A stretch of 64,000 nt of DNA from positions 2,108,001-2,172,000 of the forward strand of contig OZ345360.1 in assembly GCA_977006965.1 (NCBI GenBank), in the 5' to 3' direction. The notes under the pieces were generated by a model. The model saw nothing but the letters and a program-made list of their open reading frames with translations. It was not told where the DNA came from and did not search any database. Numbering within the stretch: the first letter of the stretch is position 1; each line of letters begins with the position of its first letter. The translations under genes and the position numbers were made by a program. Origin of the DNA: Phymatolithon calcareum (Eukaryota > Rhodophyta > Florideophyceae > Hapalidiales). Below, piece after piece: positions 31,675 to 42,776 of the stretch.

Positions 31675-32114
31675 ACCGGATCGGCGATATCCTGAATAAT
31701 GAACTGGTCGAGCTGTAGAGCTCTGGCGGTGATAGAGAGGGCTTGGTGTCAGAGGTAGTAGGAACTGCTGCCCAGCGGGAGCACTGTGAATGAATGCGTC
31801 GGTTCCATTTTGCATTGCTGTGGAGGGTGCGTTGTGTATAGACGAGAGTTGTAAGTGGCGGGATCCTCCTCCACCTCAAGAGATCTGTACATCTTCAGCT
31901 CTTCAGCGATGGCTCTGACTTCTTTGGGTTGTTGGTGTGCGTGTGCTCGTTGGGATCAAGTAGTACCAGGTGTGGTAGCTATATTGGAAGCCTTGATTGG
32001 GGCGGATGTGCGAGCGTTCACTCTGGGCCCATAACTGGTGAGGCTCCTTGGTCGCTTGACCTCTTTACTGTATGCTATGCGTCGGCGTGCCTTAGTAGAC
32101 TAGGCTGTATGACA
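31675..32114 (-). mobile_element. 5' end of another copia element (C), split by element B
   Basis: A third initiator tRNA-Met primer-binding site (GTTATGGGCCCAG on the minus strand) sits at 32023-32035. A putative 79-bp LTR (32036-32114, TGTCATACAG start, CACCA end) lies to its right. To its left, gag-like open pieces (minus; AIAEELKMYRSLEVEED) run up to the LTR of element B at 31674. The simplest reading is that B inserted into C. The ATG in this site runs into a stop after four codons, so C is dead. Confidence 0.55.
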
Positions 32115-34709
32115 ACTATGATGGAAACTTTGGATCATGACAAGGGATGTCACGCAATATATACGTACTGCAAGATATTGCAATATGCAATACCAATACT
32201 GTATTGCAGGTCCGTCTCGTTTCGCAGTCCGTACTGCTACTCGGACAGGTATTTCAATCCTTATTTGCGACCAGTGCCGCTCACGATACGGTGAGGGATT
32301 GAATTCCCCGTGATGAATGTGGTTCAGTCCGTTCGGTCCAGGACCGGCTGATTAAAATAAATCACACAGTCACTGGTTGGTCGAGTTTTTAATGAGCCAT
32401 GCTGGCTCGGGAAGGCTGTCATACAGCTAAGGCGCTAGAATGTGTATTGCAATCCATATTCCTCGGTGATATTGTATTGCAGTCAATATTCCATCGAGCG
32501 TTCGACAAAAGTACGTATGGCGTATTGCTCATTCTCTTCCAATAGTTCGCAATTATATGGGTTGGAGCCCTGAATATGATCGCACATTGTTTTGATATGG
32601 TTACTTGTACATACTCTATATTCGAGAGCCAAAAGGTGCTGTCGACAAAGGGGGTATTTCAGGCCACGCTGGTACCCCAGGGCACCTCAGCTCTCGCTTC
32701 TAATTTCCCAGACCAGCAAGTTTTTTATGAAATCAATAGAAATATTTTTTTAAAAATATTGAATTCCATTATTTTCTGACTATTCCGTCCAGTACTGTAG
32801 TTACGGGTTTTGAATTGTATGCTTTAACAGCGAACACTATTTCAAAGAACGCAGAAGAACGTTTATCAAAGCACCGACGCAGAGATAAAGACAAATTCCT
32901 CTGTGTGGCGACGCTCGACCGCATCGAGCAAATTTTTCATTGTTCTTCCAGCTTCTCACTCGTTTTGTTCTTCTAATCCAGCTTAGAGAAATGGAAGTCA
33001 AGGGTGCGACTCGGTCGAACTCTGGATGGATGTCCTAAGATGCGCTGCGTTTGGCCCAGCAGCATGATAGCATGCAATTTGCTCGGAGGCTCCACTCGCT
33101 GCCTGCAGGCACTGCTGTAACGCGTTCACAAAAGTTTTGAAGTTCTGGAGGTCGACATAAGCTAATTTTATATATAAATTAGCTTAGTAGACCTACGATG
33201 GAACTAGCTTGGACTCTTTTTAGAATGGGCGAGCGCCGCCTGGTCCTCCAGGTGCTACTACAATGCGTCAGACCAACGCCAGAATCCATCTTTGGTGGCG
33301 TACCCAGAAGAGACGTGAAAGCCACAGTCGAATTCACTAACGATAGGATAGAATGGAAGAAGCATATGCTCTCGAATCGCTGCTAGCCCTATTAGAGAAA
33401 AAAGTAATGTGAATGAATCAATGAAAAATTGGCTTGGTACCATAGCAAAAGTGGCTCAACTAGATCCACATACTTTATTACCAGATGAGACGGGAATACT
33501 GTACAAAAAAGCTTCTTGCGCAGGTACTGGAGTTAAATGCCATCCTGAATCTGAACACTGCTGTGATGCAGCCTCCATGAGCCCCCGTTACCATCGGACT
33601 GTCCTTTTAGTGCCTCCGTCCGTTATATGGCTTCCAGCGAATGGGAGGTGTTGTAGCAACATCTGTTGACTTCCAATACATTACAGGTTAGTCCTGAAAT
33701 GTCTAGAGTAGACTGGTGACATTTGAATCAAAAGTCACCCAGGCCCACTTTCGACATGGATACGCTGCCAATGAAGTGCAAAAACAATATGCCAGGATGT
33801 GAGGCACTTCGGGATGATGTTGTAGGCTTGTTTAATGATTCATACCGTGCTGGAAAGCTAATCCTGCACCCTAATGCTGTACCAGACCGTATTGAATAAT
33901 TCCACTTTCCCTTCTCTCAGCAGGAAAAGCGAGAGTATTTTCACAGCATCTGCATGTCATTGAGCTTCGTAGGTGATTTCTGCGCTGGAATTTCTTTCCT
34001 AGTATTGGACCAATGTCTTCATATCTTAACTCGGTGTAGTCAACCGGTGAAGGGGAAACGGGCTTGTCATAGCGTCAGCCACGTACCCGCTACACTTGTC
34101 AAATCCGCGGACAACAGGCTAGCAGAATCTAGTTCCTTGCGAGAACTTTAGCAACACGAAATTACGTGCTGTTCCAAGGCAAAATGGTCGATTAACACAT
34201 GCAGTGCAATTTTTACCCCTTCATAGGTTTCTTGCTTTCTTTTCTTGTAGGATATCTGAGTTTCATAAAGTGTAAATTACTCAACATCTACGGGGCCTCT
34301 AAAATGTTCCTAGACTGAATGCATTCTGAGTACTCGCATAACTGCTTTCCAAGAGTACTGCGGCACACCACTACCCGGCGGCATCCGTGTGCCCTTCATA
34401 TGTTAGTTTGTTTACCAATTCTGAAACAAACTCATAGTACGAACAGCGTGAGCTCCGAATTCGCATTTCTTGAAACACGGATTTCAGAAACTACTACGTT
34501 TCCACCACTTCACTCACTCCGTTCACGTTCTTCGACATGTTTCTATCTTGCTATTCCACGGTATATGGGCTATGTGGTGGAGCTCGAGAGGGACCGCAAG
34601 AAACATTCTGAAGCATTTCAGGCACTCTTGGAAAGTCAAATAGGGGATTGCCATGCAACTGTGATCTATTTCATCATTTGTTTCTAAGGGCCACATGAAG
34701 CGCAAAGGG
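32115..34709. other. Repeat-derived intergenic DNA
   Basis: At 32140-32210 and 32440-32490 there are interleaved TATTGCAATA words. At 33158-33186 there is a near-perfect palindrome (TAAGCTAATTT ... AAATTAGCTTA) directly before a LINE fragment. No convincing gene. Confidence 0.45.
33187..33426 (+). mobile_element. LINE 3' fragment with GAATGAATC tail
   Basis: Open frame 33198-33386 encodes a piece of the C-terminal part of a non-LTR reverse-transcriptase protein: MGERRLVLQVLLQCVRPTPES, ending SNRC. It matches the copies at 42.5 and 43.8 kb nearly residue for residue. The stop is followed by GCTAGCCC(T/C)ATTAG and a GAATGAATCAATG tail. Strongly 5' truncated. Confidence 0.75.
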
Positions 34710-34716
34710 TATAAAA
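34710..34716 (+). promoter_or_regulatory. TATA box for the secreted Cys-rich protein gene
   Basis: TATAAAA in the context GGGTATAAAATGC, 77 bases before the ATG at 34793. The spacing allows a start of transcription around 34740 and a leader of about 50 bases. Confidence 0.65.
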
Positions 34717-34792
34717 TGCACCGGTATATTGCACCGTCGTATATCAGAGGCACACGAGGAGAGCGGAGCAGGTGAAGCTCCAGGCATCAAAG

Positions 34793-35374
34793 ATGGCGAA
34801 GTTCTTCTCCATCGTTATCGCAATTTGGCTGCTCACGGCATGTGTGGCCATCCCATCCGATGTCCGCCCGTCCATTGCAGAGGATCAACTGTCCACAACG
34901 TCAAGGAAATCGTTGAGAGGACGATATAACCATGCTTCCAGCAGACACTACGGTATCACGACGCGCACGGACAGCAAGGGGCGTAAGATTTATCGTCGTC
35001 ATATTGTGTACGAATGGGTGAACGGCAAGTGGAAAAAGATTATAATCAACGGTCCACTCCCCACGAATAGGAGGTCGAAGAGGAAGCGCAACGGTGGGAA
35101 AAGGATCAACATCAACGGCAAGCGTCTGCCCACAACTTGTATTTGCAGAAAGAAGGGACAGGGTCATGGGGTGTGCTACTATTACACGGATAAGAGCAAG
35201 TACTATTGTGCTAGTCGGTACTGTGCTCCAAGGTATGTATGTGTGGGGGGCAGACGTTCCACGGGCGTGACGTGTATCCTGCGTAGAGTGAGGAAGCAAA
35301 TTGTGGCGTATGGTGAGAAAACGTGCAGGACGGAAAGGGTGAATAGTTACATATACGTCCCGTACGCTGAGTAA
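34793..35374 (+). CDS. Secreted, basic, cysteine-rich protein of unknown function
   Basis: 193 aa from ATG 34793 (context AAAGATGGC); the open frame extends seven codons upstream only from a GTG. Residues 1-19 form a clear signal peptide (MAKFFSIVIAIWLLTACVA), with likely cleavage before IPSD. The next 90 residues are low in Cys, very basic (RRSKRKRNGGKR) and could be a propeptide. The C-terminal part (116-178) holds eight Cys (116, 118, 128, 139, 144, 150, 161, 178), an even number as expected for disulfides, with many Tyr and Arg. No family recognised. It could be a cell-wall or matrix protein or a defence-type peptide; that is inference. It stands alone between repeat blocks with a TATA box, suggesting a regulated, possibly lineage-specific gene. 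Confidence 0.7.
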   Translation: MAKFFSIVIAIWLLTACVAIPSDVRPSIAEDQLSTTSRKSLRGRYNHASSRHYGITTRTDSKGRKIYRRHIVYEWVNGKWKKIIINGPLPTNRRSKRKRNGGKRININGKRLPTTCICRKKGQGHGVCYYYTDKSKYYCASRYCAPRYVCVGGRRSTGVTCILRRVRKQIVAYGEKTCRTERVNSYIYVPYAE

Positions 35375-36035
35375 GGATGGGGGCGAGGTAGAATGGCAGG
35401 CCGACATGTTGCAGTCTGAAGGCAATTTAGAAAATTAAGGCTAGACGTCGTATGTGAACTGTTGGTTCTAAATGAAGTGTCGATAAACGACGTGCTGAGC
35501 AGATATAAACAATGATGAGGATGAAAGCTAGTGCTTCTTAACAACAAATAATGGAATGATGAGTGAGTAGTGGAAGAAATCGAGCAGTAGAAGCGAAAGC
35601 AGGAAGATCATCAAAGATGTGATTCAGACGTACACTGCTTAACACAAACCTCGTGTTCACAGAACAAACAAAAGGAGATTGTTTGAGCATATAACACACA
35701 TATATGTGTGTTGGCCCCGTTACTCCCGAGGGGATAAAAATATGATGCAATGCTACAGTAGTGTGGAGAAGAGTTTATGGGGATTCCGGGTTGGGTTGCA
35801 AGGGACGGGATCGGCGCAATCGTAGCGTAGAGTAGAGTGCGACAATGTGTTTGGACATTAAGTCAGGTCTATAGGTTTGAGTGGTGCGGATAGAACGGGT
35901 GCCGCTCTATTGATGGACTGGTTAGTGGGGGAAAGTCAAGACCAAAGTAGAGGTCTTGGTTTTCGGAAGGACGAGGTTGCGGTGGTGAGATTGAGAGTGA
36001 ATGGGCAAGTGACAGTTCATGTGGGGTCGGTGAGT

Positions 36036-36072
36036 GTCGGCATAGGACTTGTCGGCATAGGACTTGTCGGCA
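36036..36072. repeat. 15-bp tandem repeat, two and a half copies
   Basis: The unit GTCGGCATAGGACTT occurs at 36036 and 36051, then GTCGGCA. Confidence 0.85.
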
Positions 36073-36327
36073 AGGAACACAACATCAAATTGTGGCACGG
36101 TCCCTAGCTTCGAACAGTGCTGCGTATCAAGAGCACAATTGTCCGCAAGCGAATTAACAACGTTTTTGATAGCCCCTCAGTACTGGACGGTAGTGTACGA
36201 CATTCATCTTGACTGCGGCATATATAGAGTACCTACAGTAACGATTGAATAATATCGATTTCGGCATCTGGCGCAGAGGCGGATATAAAGTAACTGCTAG
36301 TTGTTCACGGTGGTGGACATCGTGACG

Positions 36328-36370
36328 ATCTCTGTCCGCTACACCCATAATGGGTGTAGGAGACAGAGAT
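36328..36370. repeat. Hairpin with 20-base arms
   Basis: ATCTCTGTCCGCTACACCCA pairs with TGGGTGTAGGAGACAGAGAT around TAA, with 18 of 20 positions complementary. No adjoining gene to which it could belong. Confidence 0.85.
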
Positions 36371-37645
36371 GATGCTGCGGGATGTGGTACATTGTCATGT
36401 GTCTCTCTGACGACGTCAGCGATTCTGCCGGTGGTCGTGGGTGCAAGTAGAATCGAAACGGTTCGGGACTTTGCTGTTCTTAAAAAGAAGCGCGTGTGTA
36501 TTAGATGGCGATAAGCCATGCAGTTGGAAGGTGGGCAGTGGACAGGTTCGATGCGTCTCTTTTACTGTACCTGCACTGTCATCGAGTGCAGAGCATCAAC
36601 GTGTTGACCAACGGGCCGCATGATGACTCGTGCAAACAATACTGTACAACGCACGTCCCATTGCCGTTCGGATATTCGACAAGGAAATCGATTGGCCGAG
36701 AGAGCAAGATACGTTGTTCAATATAGGCATCAAGTTTTTTGCTGGCAGGGTTTAAACGGGTTACTGTTTTCTATACTCTTTTCGTTCCTAAGATCGCATG
36801 GACAGAAGGTTCCAAACTAGGGAGTGTGAGACAGGGAACACAATCTTAGCGCTGTCGACACAGCATGCTGCAGCAATTCCCTATTCCACACTGGGAATAA
36901 AAATGCATAAAGACTTGTGTGCACAATCCACTCAAGGTCCCATGTTGGGCAGTGGTCGTAGACAGATACAAAATTGCCCCACGGCGCTTCAGGAGCCGTG
37001 ATGTGGATCCGGACAGCGAAATTTGCATGGTGTATGTGTGTCTTTCAAAAATAGACTTCGCTCGGTGTGCCACGTCTATTTCCACTCGAGTCTATTTCGT
37101 CTATTTTGGACTGTATCATACTGTCGACTAGAAGAGCACCGAGCAGTGTAAATTATATAGCTGTAGTATGATACTATGATACTGTAGTAGCCTGACTTGC
37201 AACAAGGCACAAGAAATCTCTACAGTATTTAAGTGCCCGCACTCGCGGCAGTGCCATGTGGCTTGTGTGGAGAGCGCGCGAGTCTGAGCACCGCGACAAG
37301 TGTGAGAGGGCGTAGGGGAACAGTAATGTACACCACGGGAGGGCGGGAGACAGTACTGTAGATGCCGCCAACGCGGCGGCATGCCGCTGCAGCGAGAAGG
37401 GTAGTGTACAGACTGACAGCTAAATGCAGTCCGATAGTCAGCCATATTATGGCTTGCATAATAGTCAGCCATATTATAGATGACTATATGCACGGGTTGA
37501 AACTGAAGATTGTGCGTCATTATTACAGAATGGCGTGACTGAACGTTGATACTTGAATATACTCTCATCTCGCATGCATGATGCAGCTTCTTCAAGTTGT
37601 TCAGAAAACCTTAACACACACGAATTTCTCAAATGCTGTACAGTA

Positions 37646-38043
37646 CAGTCAGACCTCGATAAATGGAACCTCTTTTTTAGAATAACCTCGGTTAGCAGCA
37701 TAATCGAGTGCTCCACGAAAACCGTATCCGCCTAAATTTAACGAAAATTAAAGGATTCTAGAATATTTGATAGGAGCATTACTTCATGTTCGAGGTCACG
37801 GGGCATACCTTAAATTTTGTTATAATTTTGTTTAGCGTACACGGAGCATATCCTCACTCGTAGAATACTGTAAGTACTTTTCATGTTTCTCCTGCCATTG
37901 GCTTACAGTACAGTAGAATATGGCTACTGTTCGGCACACGTGTGATCCAAAACTTATGATTCAAAATTCGACTTGAGAATAACCTCGATTTTGAGAATAT
38001 TGGACCATTCCACAGTGCCCATCCATTTATCGAGGTCTGACTG
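37646..38043. mobile_element. pogo/Fot1-like MITE with TA target duplication
   Basis: 398 bp. Perfect 22-bp terminal inverted repeats CAGTCAGACCTCGATAAATGGA, flanked by TA on both sides (37644-37645 and 38044-38045). A TA target and a CAGT(C/A)-type end with ACCTCG are typical of the pogo/Fot1 branch of Tc1/mariner. AACCTCG words repeat inside both ends as a second layer. No transposase, so it must be moved in trans. Confidence 0.88.
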
Positions 38044-39176
38044 TATTCGTTTTTGGACGCTGCCACCTTTGTAATGTGTTTCAAGAACTTGTTCGCTTGC
38101 TCATTCCTGCTTTGGAGCGCATCCGATTGATGAAGGGACACCTTTTGGAAAAAAGGTCTCATCATGATCATGATGAGGCATTTTGGCAATTTTTCCGGCG
38201 CGCCTTAGAATCGTGTGATCGCCGGCCTTAGAGCTGGAAAGGCATGCACTGCAAACAGGGCAGTATCTTCTTGATATTTCGACGGTCGAAATATCGAAAT
38301 TCGTCGCGCGACGCGTGTGCAGGAGCAGGTCAAAAGATGGAGCGTTTCTCTCTCACCAAAACTTAATTCTTTGGATCAGATCAAAAAGATCGTCGTCGAT
38401 CTCGCATTGTGATTGCGTTTCCGCAGACGAGAGATCGCCCCCGTCACAGGATCGTGTTCATCATCATGACGATCATGATGATGATGAGCGAACATCGAGC
38501 ATATAAAAGGCTTTCAACGACCCAATACAGTGTGTTTACTGTAAGCTTTACCCGTAGAGCGAAGAATCTGGCTGTAGGGTACCCTTAGCCTTTAGATGCA
38601 TTTTGAAACGTGAAAACTCTGCTTCCAGGCTTGTTGCGTTTGCCGTGGGAGCGCTTTGAATGCTCGCGTTGTGCGATGATGCTACGTTTCACGTTCACGC
38701 AGCGTCTGGAAGAGCAATGCAATGCACCCCAAATAATTGCAATCACATGCCATTAATGCTATCAATGAAAGTGATCAGCAAGTCCCATGGAATCCTCAAA
38801 AAGGGTGATACAATTGAAAGCTGATTTAGTCCACTCAGTTCGTATTTTACTGAATTCACGTCGCTCGACAGCGCTGTCGAAAATTTAGCATTTCACAACT
38901 GAGTACAATGCTGTCTGCAAGGCAAAGGGTTAATAAATCTACGACACGGGCGACTTGGTGGGTAACGCTGAATACGTACACAAAGCGCTATGAGGCGCCG
39001 TGCAAGTCCGCGATCCGCCTGCCTGCTGACCGACGAAACGCTGCAGTCGGTGTTAGCGATCGCTGTGTTCTGTCGTACACCTCGAATGACCGTAGAAGAT
39101 GCAGGCCCCATCAGGCGGTTGTGACTTTCTTGATGTTGATTCGACTTCTGCCTGGAAACGTGTGCGGTCGCTGGAC

Positions 39177-39217
39177 ACTGTATGTGATCGAAGCATGAAG
39201 CTTCGATCACATACAGT
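39177..39217. repeat. Perfect hairpin, 18-bp arms
   Basis: ACTGTATGTGATCGAAGC and its exact complement, separated by ATGAA. Such perfect arms imply recent origin or selection. Confidence 0.9.
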
Positions 39218-39373
39218 ATACTGTTATATGCAACAGCCAAGTCTTGATTTTTCATAATGCTTGATCGTGTTGGAAGTAGAAAGGGCACAAATATTACAAT
39301 ACAGTACCAAAGAAGCGCTAGCAAGGCACTATGCTTCGGAAGCAAATCAAGTTGGATTCTTACTGCAAGTGCA

Positions 39374-39440
39374 CACAATAATTTGGGGGAGAGAGAAAAA
39401 GAGAGAAAATTTTCCCACTCTCTTCTCCCAAATTATTGTG
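39374..39440. repeat. Inverted repeat around CACAATAATTTGGG
   Basis: CACAATAATTTGGG and CCCAAATTATTGTG pair exactly at the ends; inside, GA-rich and CT-rich halves extend the complementarity with gaps. Might be a tiny fold-back element. Confidence 0.75.
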
Positions 39441-39927
39441 CTTTCTTGGCTCAAAATTGGTGTGTTTTGTACCATTCTAAGCTGCCTCACCCCTTAATTA
39501 CGTTCGCGCCGGATTCCTGTGATTTCTACATCTTAGATATCCATCCTCTGGCGTCAACTCGACGGGCTAGGATTCCGAGCTGTCTGAAATTTCTGGAATT
39601 GTCTAATTCTTTTCAACATATCCCTATACCGTCGTTCGCTCAACCAAAATGCGCTTTAATTCTCCAACCTAACGAAACCGATATCAAACAGCCTTTATCA
39701 ACTCTCCTGCATGTTCCCCTCCCCCAAGTCGAAGTACAATTGAGCTGCTCGAAGGTCATCTTGCGTCGAACTGACTGCAGTTAAGGTCCGTAGAGATATT
39801 CACTCGGCTGCTCTGCACCTCGCTGTCTCAAAGTCCATTCTCTTGCCATTTACCTGTTGCACGCTTCTAAATTGAATATTGTTGGCCAATATTTGTCCTC
39901 AGAGCGCAACCTGTCAATGATCGTAGA

Positions 39928-40254
39928 CAAAGCATTGGAATTATTTATTTATTTTTATTCTTTTCTCGAAAAGTGTCGAGAATAAATAATTTATTGTTGA
40001 ACGCAGAAGCAATAAATTATTGTATTCAAGTTCAGTGAGGTATAAATAACTGGTTATTCCCCGAATTATTGGATCCTTCTTGCTACTTTCTGTCGCGATA
40101 GAATAACCGGATCGAAAAAATGAGGAGTCCGATACAATAATTGTCGCAACCACGACGATCTCAATAAATACAATAAATATGCGAGACTCAGGAATAAATT
40201 ATTGGAACAATAATTTAAATAATTACAATAGCAATTATTTTTTCCAATGCTTTG
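39928..40254. mobile_element. hAT-type MITE, short copy with 8-bp target duplication
   Basis: 327 bp. Perfect 13-bp terminal inverted repeats CAAAGCATTGGAA/TTCCAATGCTTTG. Exact 8-bp duplication ATCGTAGA on both sides (39920-39927 and 40255-40262), the hallmark of hAT elements. Interior AT-rich, with AATAAAT words and no coding capacity. The same family as 23910-24565. Confidence 0.92.
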
Positions 40255-40509
40255 ATCGTAGATGGCACCCTGTTTGCTCACAAACTACACTTGTGAGCAA
40301 CCCGGGTGTTATTTCCCTATTCCCTTGACGCTCAACAAGTGGTGATGATGGCGACTTTTCTATTTCTTTCTTATTGCGGAAAAATCGCTCACACTTAAGG
40401 TGAGCGCCGGAAGCTGTTCTTCAGGAGCACCTCAATGTTCATAATTTTGACTACGGCTCAGGGGCTCTCACGGCATATTTCTTCTATGGTTGTGCTTACA
40501 CGGCCAATA

Positions 40510-41100
40510 AACTTACATCCTGAGATAGAACGCCCACTACAGCGTAAAATCAGGTGTTCGACAGTTTCTTTGCAACCAGAGCTACAGGCCTTGCACTGGG
40601 TCGCACTACACTTCATTATTCTTTCAGTCATCCACGATCACGGATACCATTAAACCATTCGCTCCATATTGGTGGTGTGAGAAGGGTCCACTCGTCATGA
40701 ATGAAGTGGCACGGAGAAGGCACTCCAGATGAGGTTTTGTCCTTCCTTCCGACCGAGGAAATAAGCGACCGGCTAGTAGCCTCATTTGAGTTGCTATTGT
40801 GTTTCAATTGTTGCCATCTCGTTTAGTTCTCCACTTTTTACCACGATTGATCCCTCTTCCTGTCAATCTGCGCCTCTCTGTAGAGCGTGGTCAGTTTTTC
40901 AGATATTGGGATACTACTGTAGGGACAGCTTTGGCGTCACACTATTGCGGTCGAACGTGTGTGCATCACAAGATGCACAAAAGCATTGGTACTGTACGTT
41001 TCAGGGGTGTACCGTTCGTAGATGTGGTGGTTGGGTGACATCAAAGAGAATTTTGCGATCTGTGACTCATAGCCAGAAACCCTTTGCAGAATGCCTCTAA
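40510..41100 (-). pseudogene. Decayed LINE C-terminus with zinc knuckle
   Basis: On the minus strand at 40616-40510 a reading gives CSATQCKACSSGCKETVEHLILRC, the Cys/His pattern with ETVEHL that closes many LINE ORF2 proteins. The sequence to its right, to about 41.1 kb, shows only broken frames. A different LINE type from the (AATG)-tailed family. Confidence 0.5.
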
Positions 41101-42119
41101 ACACGCTCTTCGAAATTGTGTTCCTTCGTGAATACTCTTCACAAAATGTTCACAAGATTGTGCTGTGTCTGATGAGCGCAAAGTGTAGTGCACAGTGAGC
41201 ATGAGGTTGTACACGTTACACCGGACAATAATTGTTATTGAACATGCTCAAGAGGGAGATATTTGATCACTTTATTTTGAATAGGCGACATGTTTGAGAC
41301 CACGACATCAATGCTTCGGCGCTGGGTGCACCCTGAATTCCACCGTCACGTGCATCAGGATTCCTGATATATGTGGCGGTGGACTTGGTCTTACCACTTG
41401 CCATTTTTAATTTCATACCAATGTTTCACCGCAGCATGAGTTCAGATCATTCTCATGAGCTGAACGAGCCTTGAATTCGACAATATCAGTTTCATCAATG
41501 ATTTCGCAGGCCGTGAACAAATATCACTCTTAGGTACCTCAGTCGGACCGTTCTTTCTCTCATAGATGGGTTTCCCGGTAAGTTGCCCCATTCCTCATTT
41601 AGCATTTTCACAAACCTGGCCTCTTCTTCCTTCTATGTTACCTCACCGCTTCCATACCTTTTCCTCTTCCTTCTGTGAGAAACACATTATCACCTTCGAT
41701 CTTGTCACCTCTGGCGATAGCGCAGAGCACTTAAGCATTGTGTTTAGCGCGGAATCGATGATTGCCTTCCGGGATAATTCCATCTCGATTTGAATCACAC
41801 ATCCTGTAATTTACTAGTCAGCGAGCACAAAGCCTTGCTATTTCACTACTCATAGCTATGTTCCTGATCGTCACATGCCTCCATTCGGAGTGAGGCGAAC
41901 CGCAGTTTGCAAGCGACAGACAACTGACGAGTATGATTGCGTTCTTTATCCAATATGTTCTCTCCAATCCTCAGAGAGCGAGGATGCATTGCGCAAGCAT
42001 GCGAAGGGACGCTTCCCGAAAGGGAAACGCAGGAGGCAGAGAAGGCACTAAGGAAGCTATAAGTTTCTCCTTTAAGCTTCGCCAGTTGGAGGAATCAAAC
42101 TCTGCTGGCCATCATGCTC
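41101..42119. other. Intergenic DNA, nothing recognised
   Basis: Short frames only. LINE-derived sequence may begin before 42120, since the 5' limit of the next element is unclear. Confidence 0.4.
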
Positions 42120-42776
42120 GCGTATCACTGCTGACGAAGCGCCTGCCTGGAAAGCGCAACAGCGCAAAATTCTCCCAGCCATCGAAAACGGCTTCTGGAG
42201 ACCCAATAAAATCAGAAACTTCAAGTATCTGAGAGTGCTGCAGCCCGCGGACGAAGACCCGATGGTACCCGCTAATTACCGCGTTGCAATGGCCTGGTCT
42301 CGCTTCCAAGATCTCAAACGGATTCTGACGGACAAGATGCTATTCCAGGATCTCCGATTACGTATTCTGCGCTCCTCTGTCCTATCAACTCTCCTCCACG
42401 GTTGCGAATCATAGAAGCTAATTGAATAATTTCGGAAAAAACTTAGATCCGCAGGTGCCAAGATGTTGTCCAGAATATCGGGAAGACCAATTACCGACGA
42501 GTCTAGGTACCCCACCATCGATTTGGTATTGTGCGCCAGAGACAGGCGATGGAGTTGGCTCGGACACATCCTTAGGATGAACGAAAGTCACTTGGTTCGT
42601 CAAGTGCCACTTCACTACGTCCGACCAACCCCAGAGCCAATCTTTGGCGACGTCCCGGACCTCGACATGCAAGTAGCAGTCAAACTCGCAGCAAATAGAT
42701 TAGCATGGAAGAAGCTTAGGCCCTCAAAGTGTTGCTAGCCCCACAAGGGGAATACGCAAAATGAATGAATGAATGC
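42120..42776 (+). mobile_element. LINE 3' fragment with (AATG)n tail, copy 2
   Basis: Broken frames encode the C-terminal portion of a non-LTR retrotransposon protein: RFQDLKRIL, STLLHGCES, KMLSRISGRPI, then RRWSWLGHILRM and RPTPEPIFGDV, ending SKCC. The order LLYGCES ... ML ... W-GHILRM is the usual pattern after the reverse transcriptase domain. One stop lies after the GCES motif. 3' end: GCTAGCCCCA..., then ATGAATGAATGAATG at 42761-42775. Confidence 0.85.

Larger units (their letters stand above)
35375..37645. other. Intergenic DNA without recognisable genes
   Basis: Contains the short tandem repeat at 36036-36072, a hairpin at 36328-36370, and a duplicated AGTCAGCCATATTAT word near 37430-37480. 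Open frames here are short and lack domains. Confidence 0.5.
38044..39919. other. Intergenic DNA with palindromes
   Basis: Holds a perfect 20-bp palindrome CTCATCATGATCATGATGAG (38158-38177), several ATCATGATG runs, and TATAAAAG at 38502-38509 with no clear gene after it. A 175-codon frame (39257-39784) has no recognisable features. Confidence 0.45.

Noticed and set aside
38158-38177. CTCATCATGATCATGATGAG as operator
   Set aside because: CAT/ATG trinucleotide slippage gives such palindromes readily, and the area is full of ATGATG runs.
39257-39784. 175-codon plus-strand frame
   Set aside because: Contains the GA-rich inverted repeat 39374-39440 and no domain; alternative frames equally open locally.
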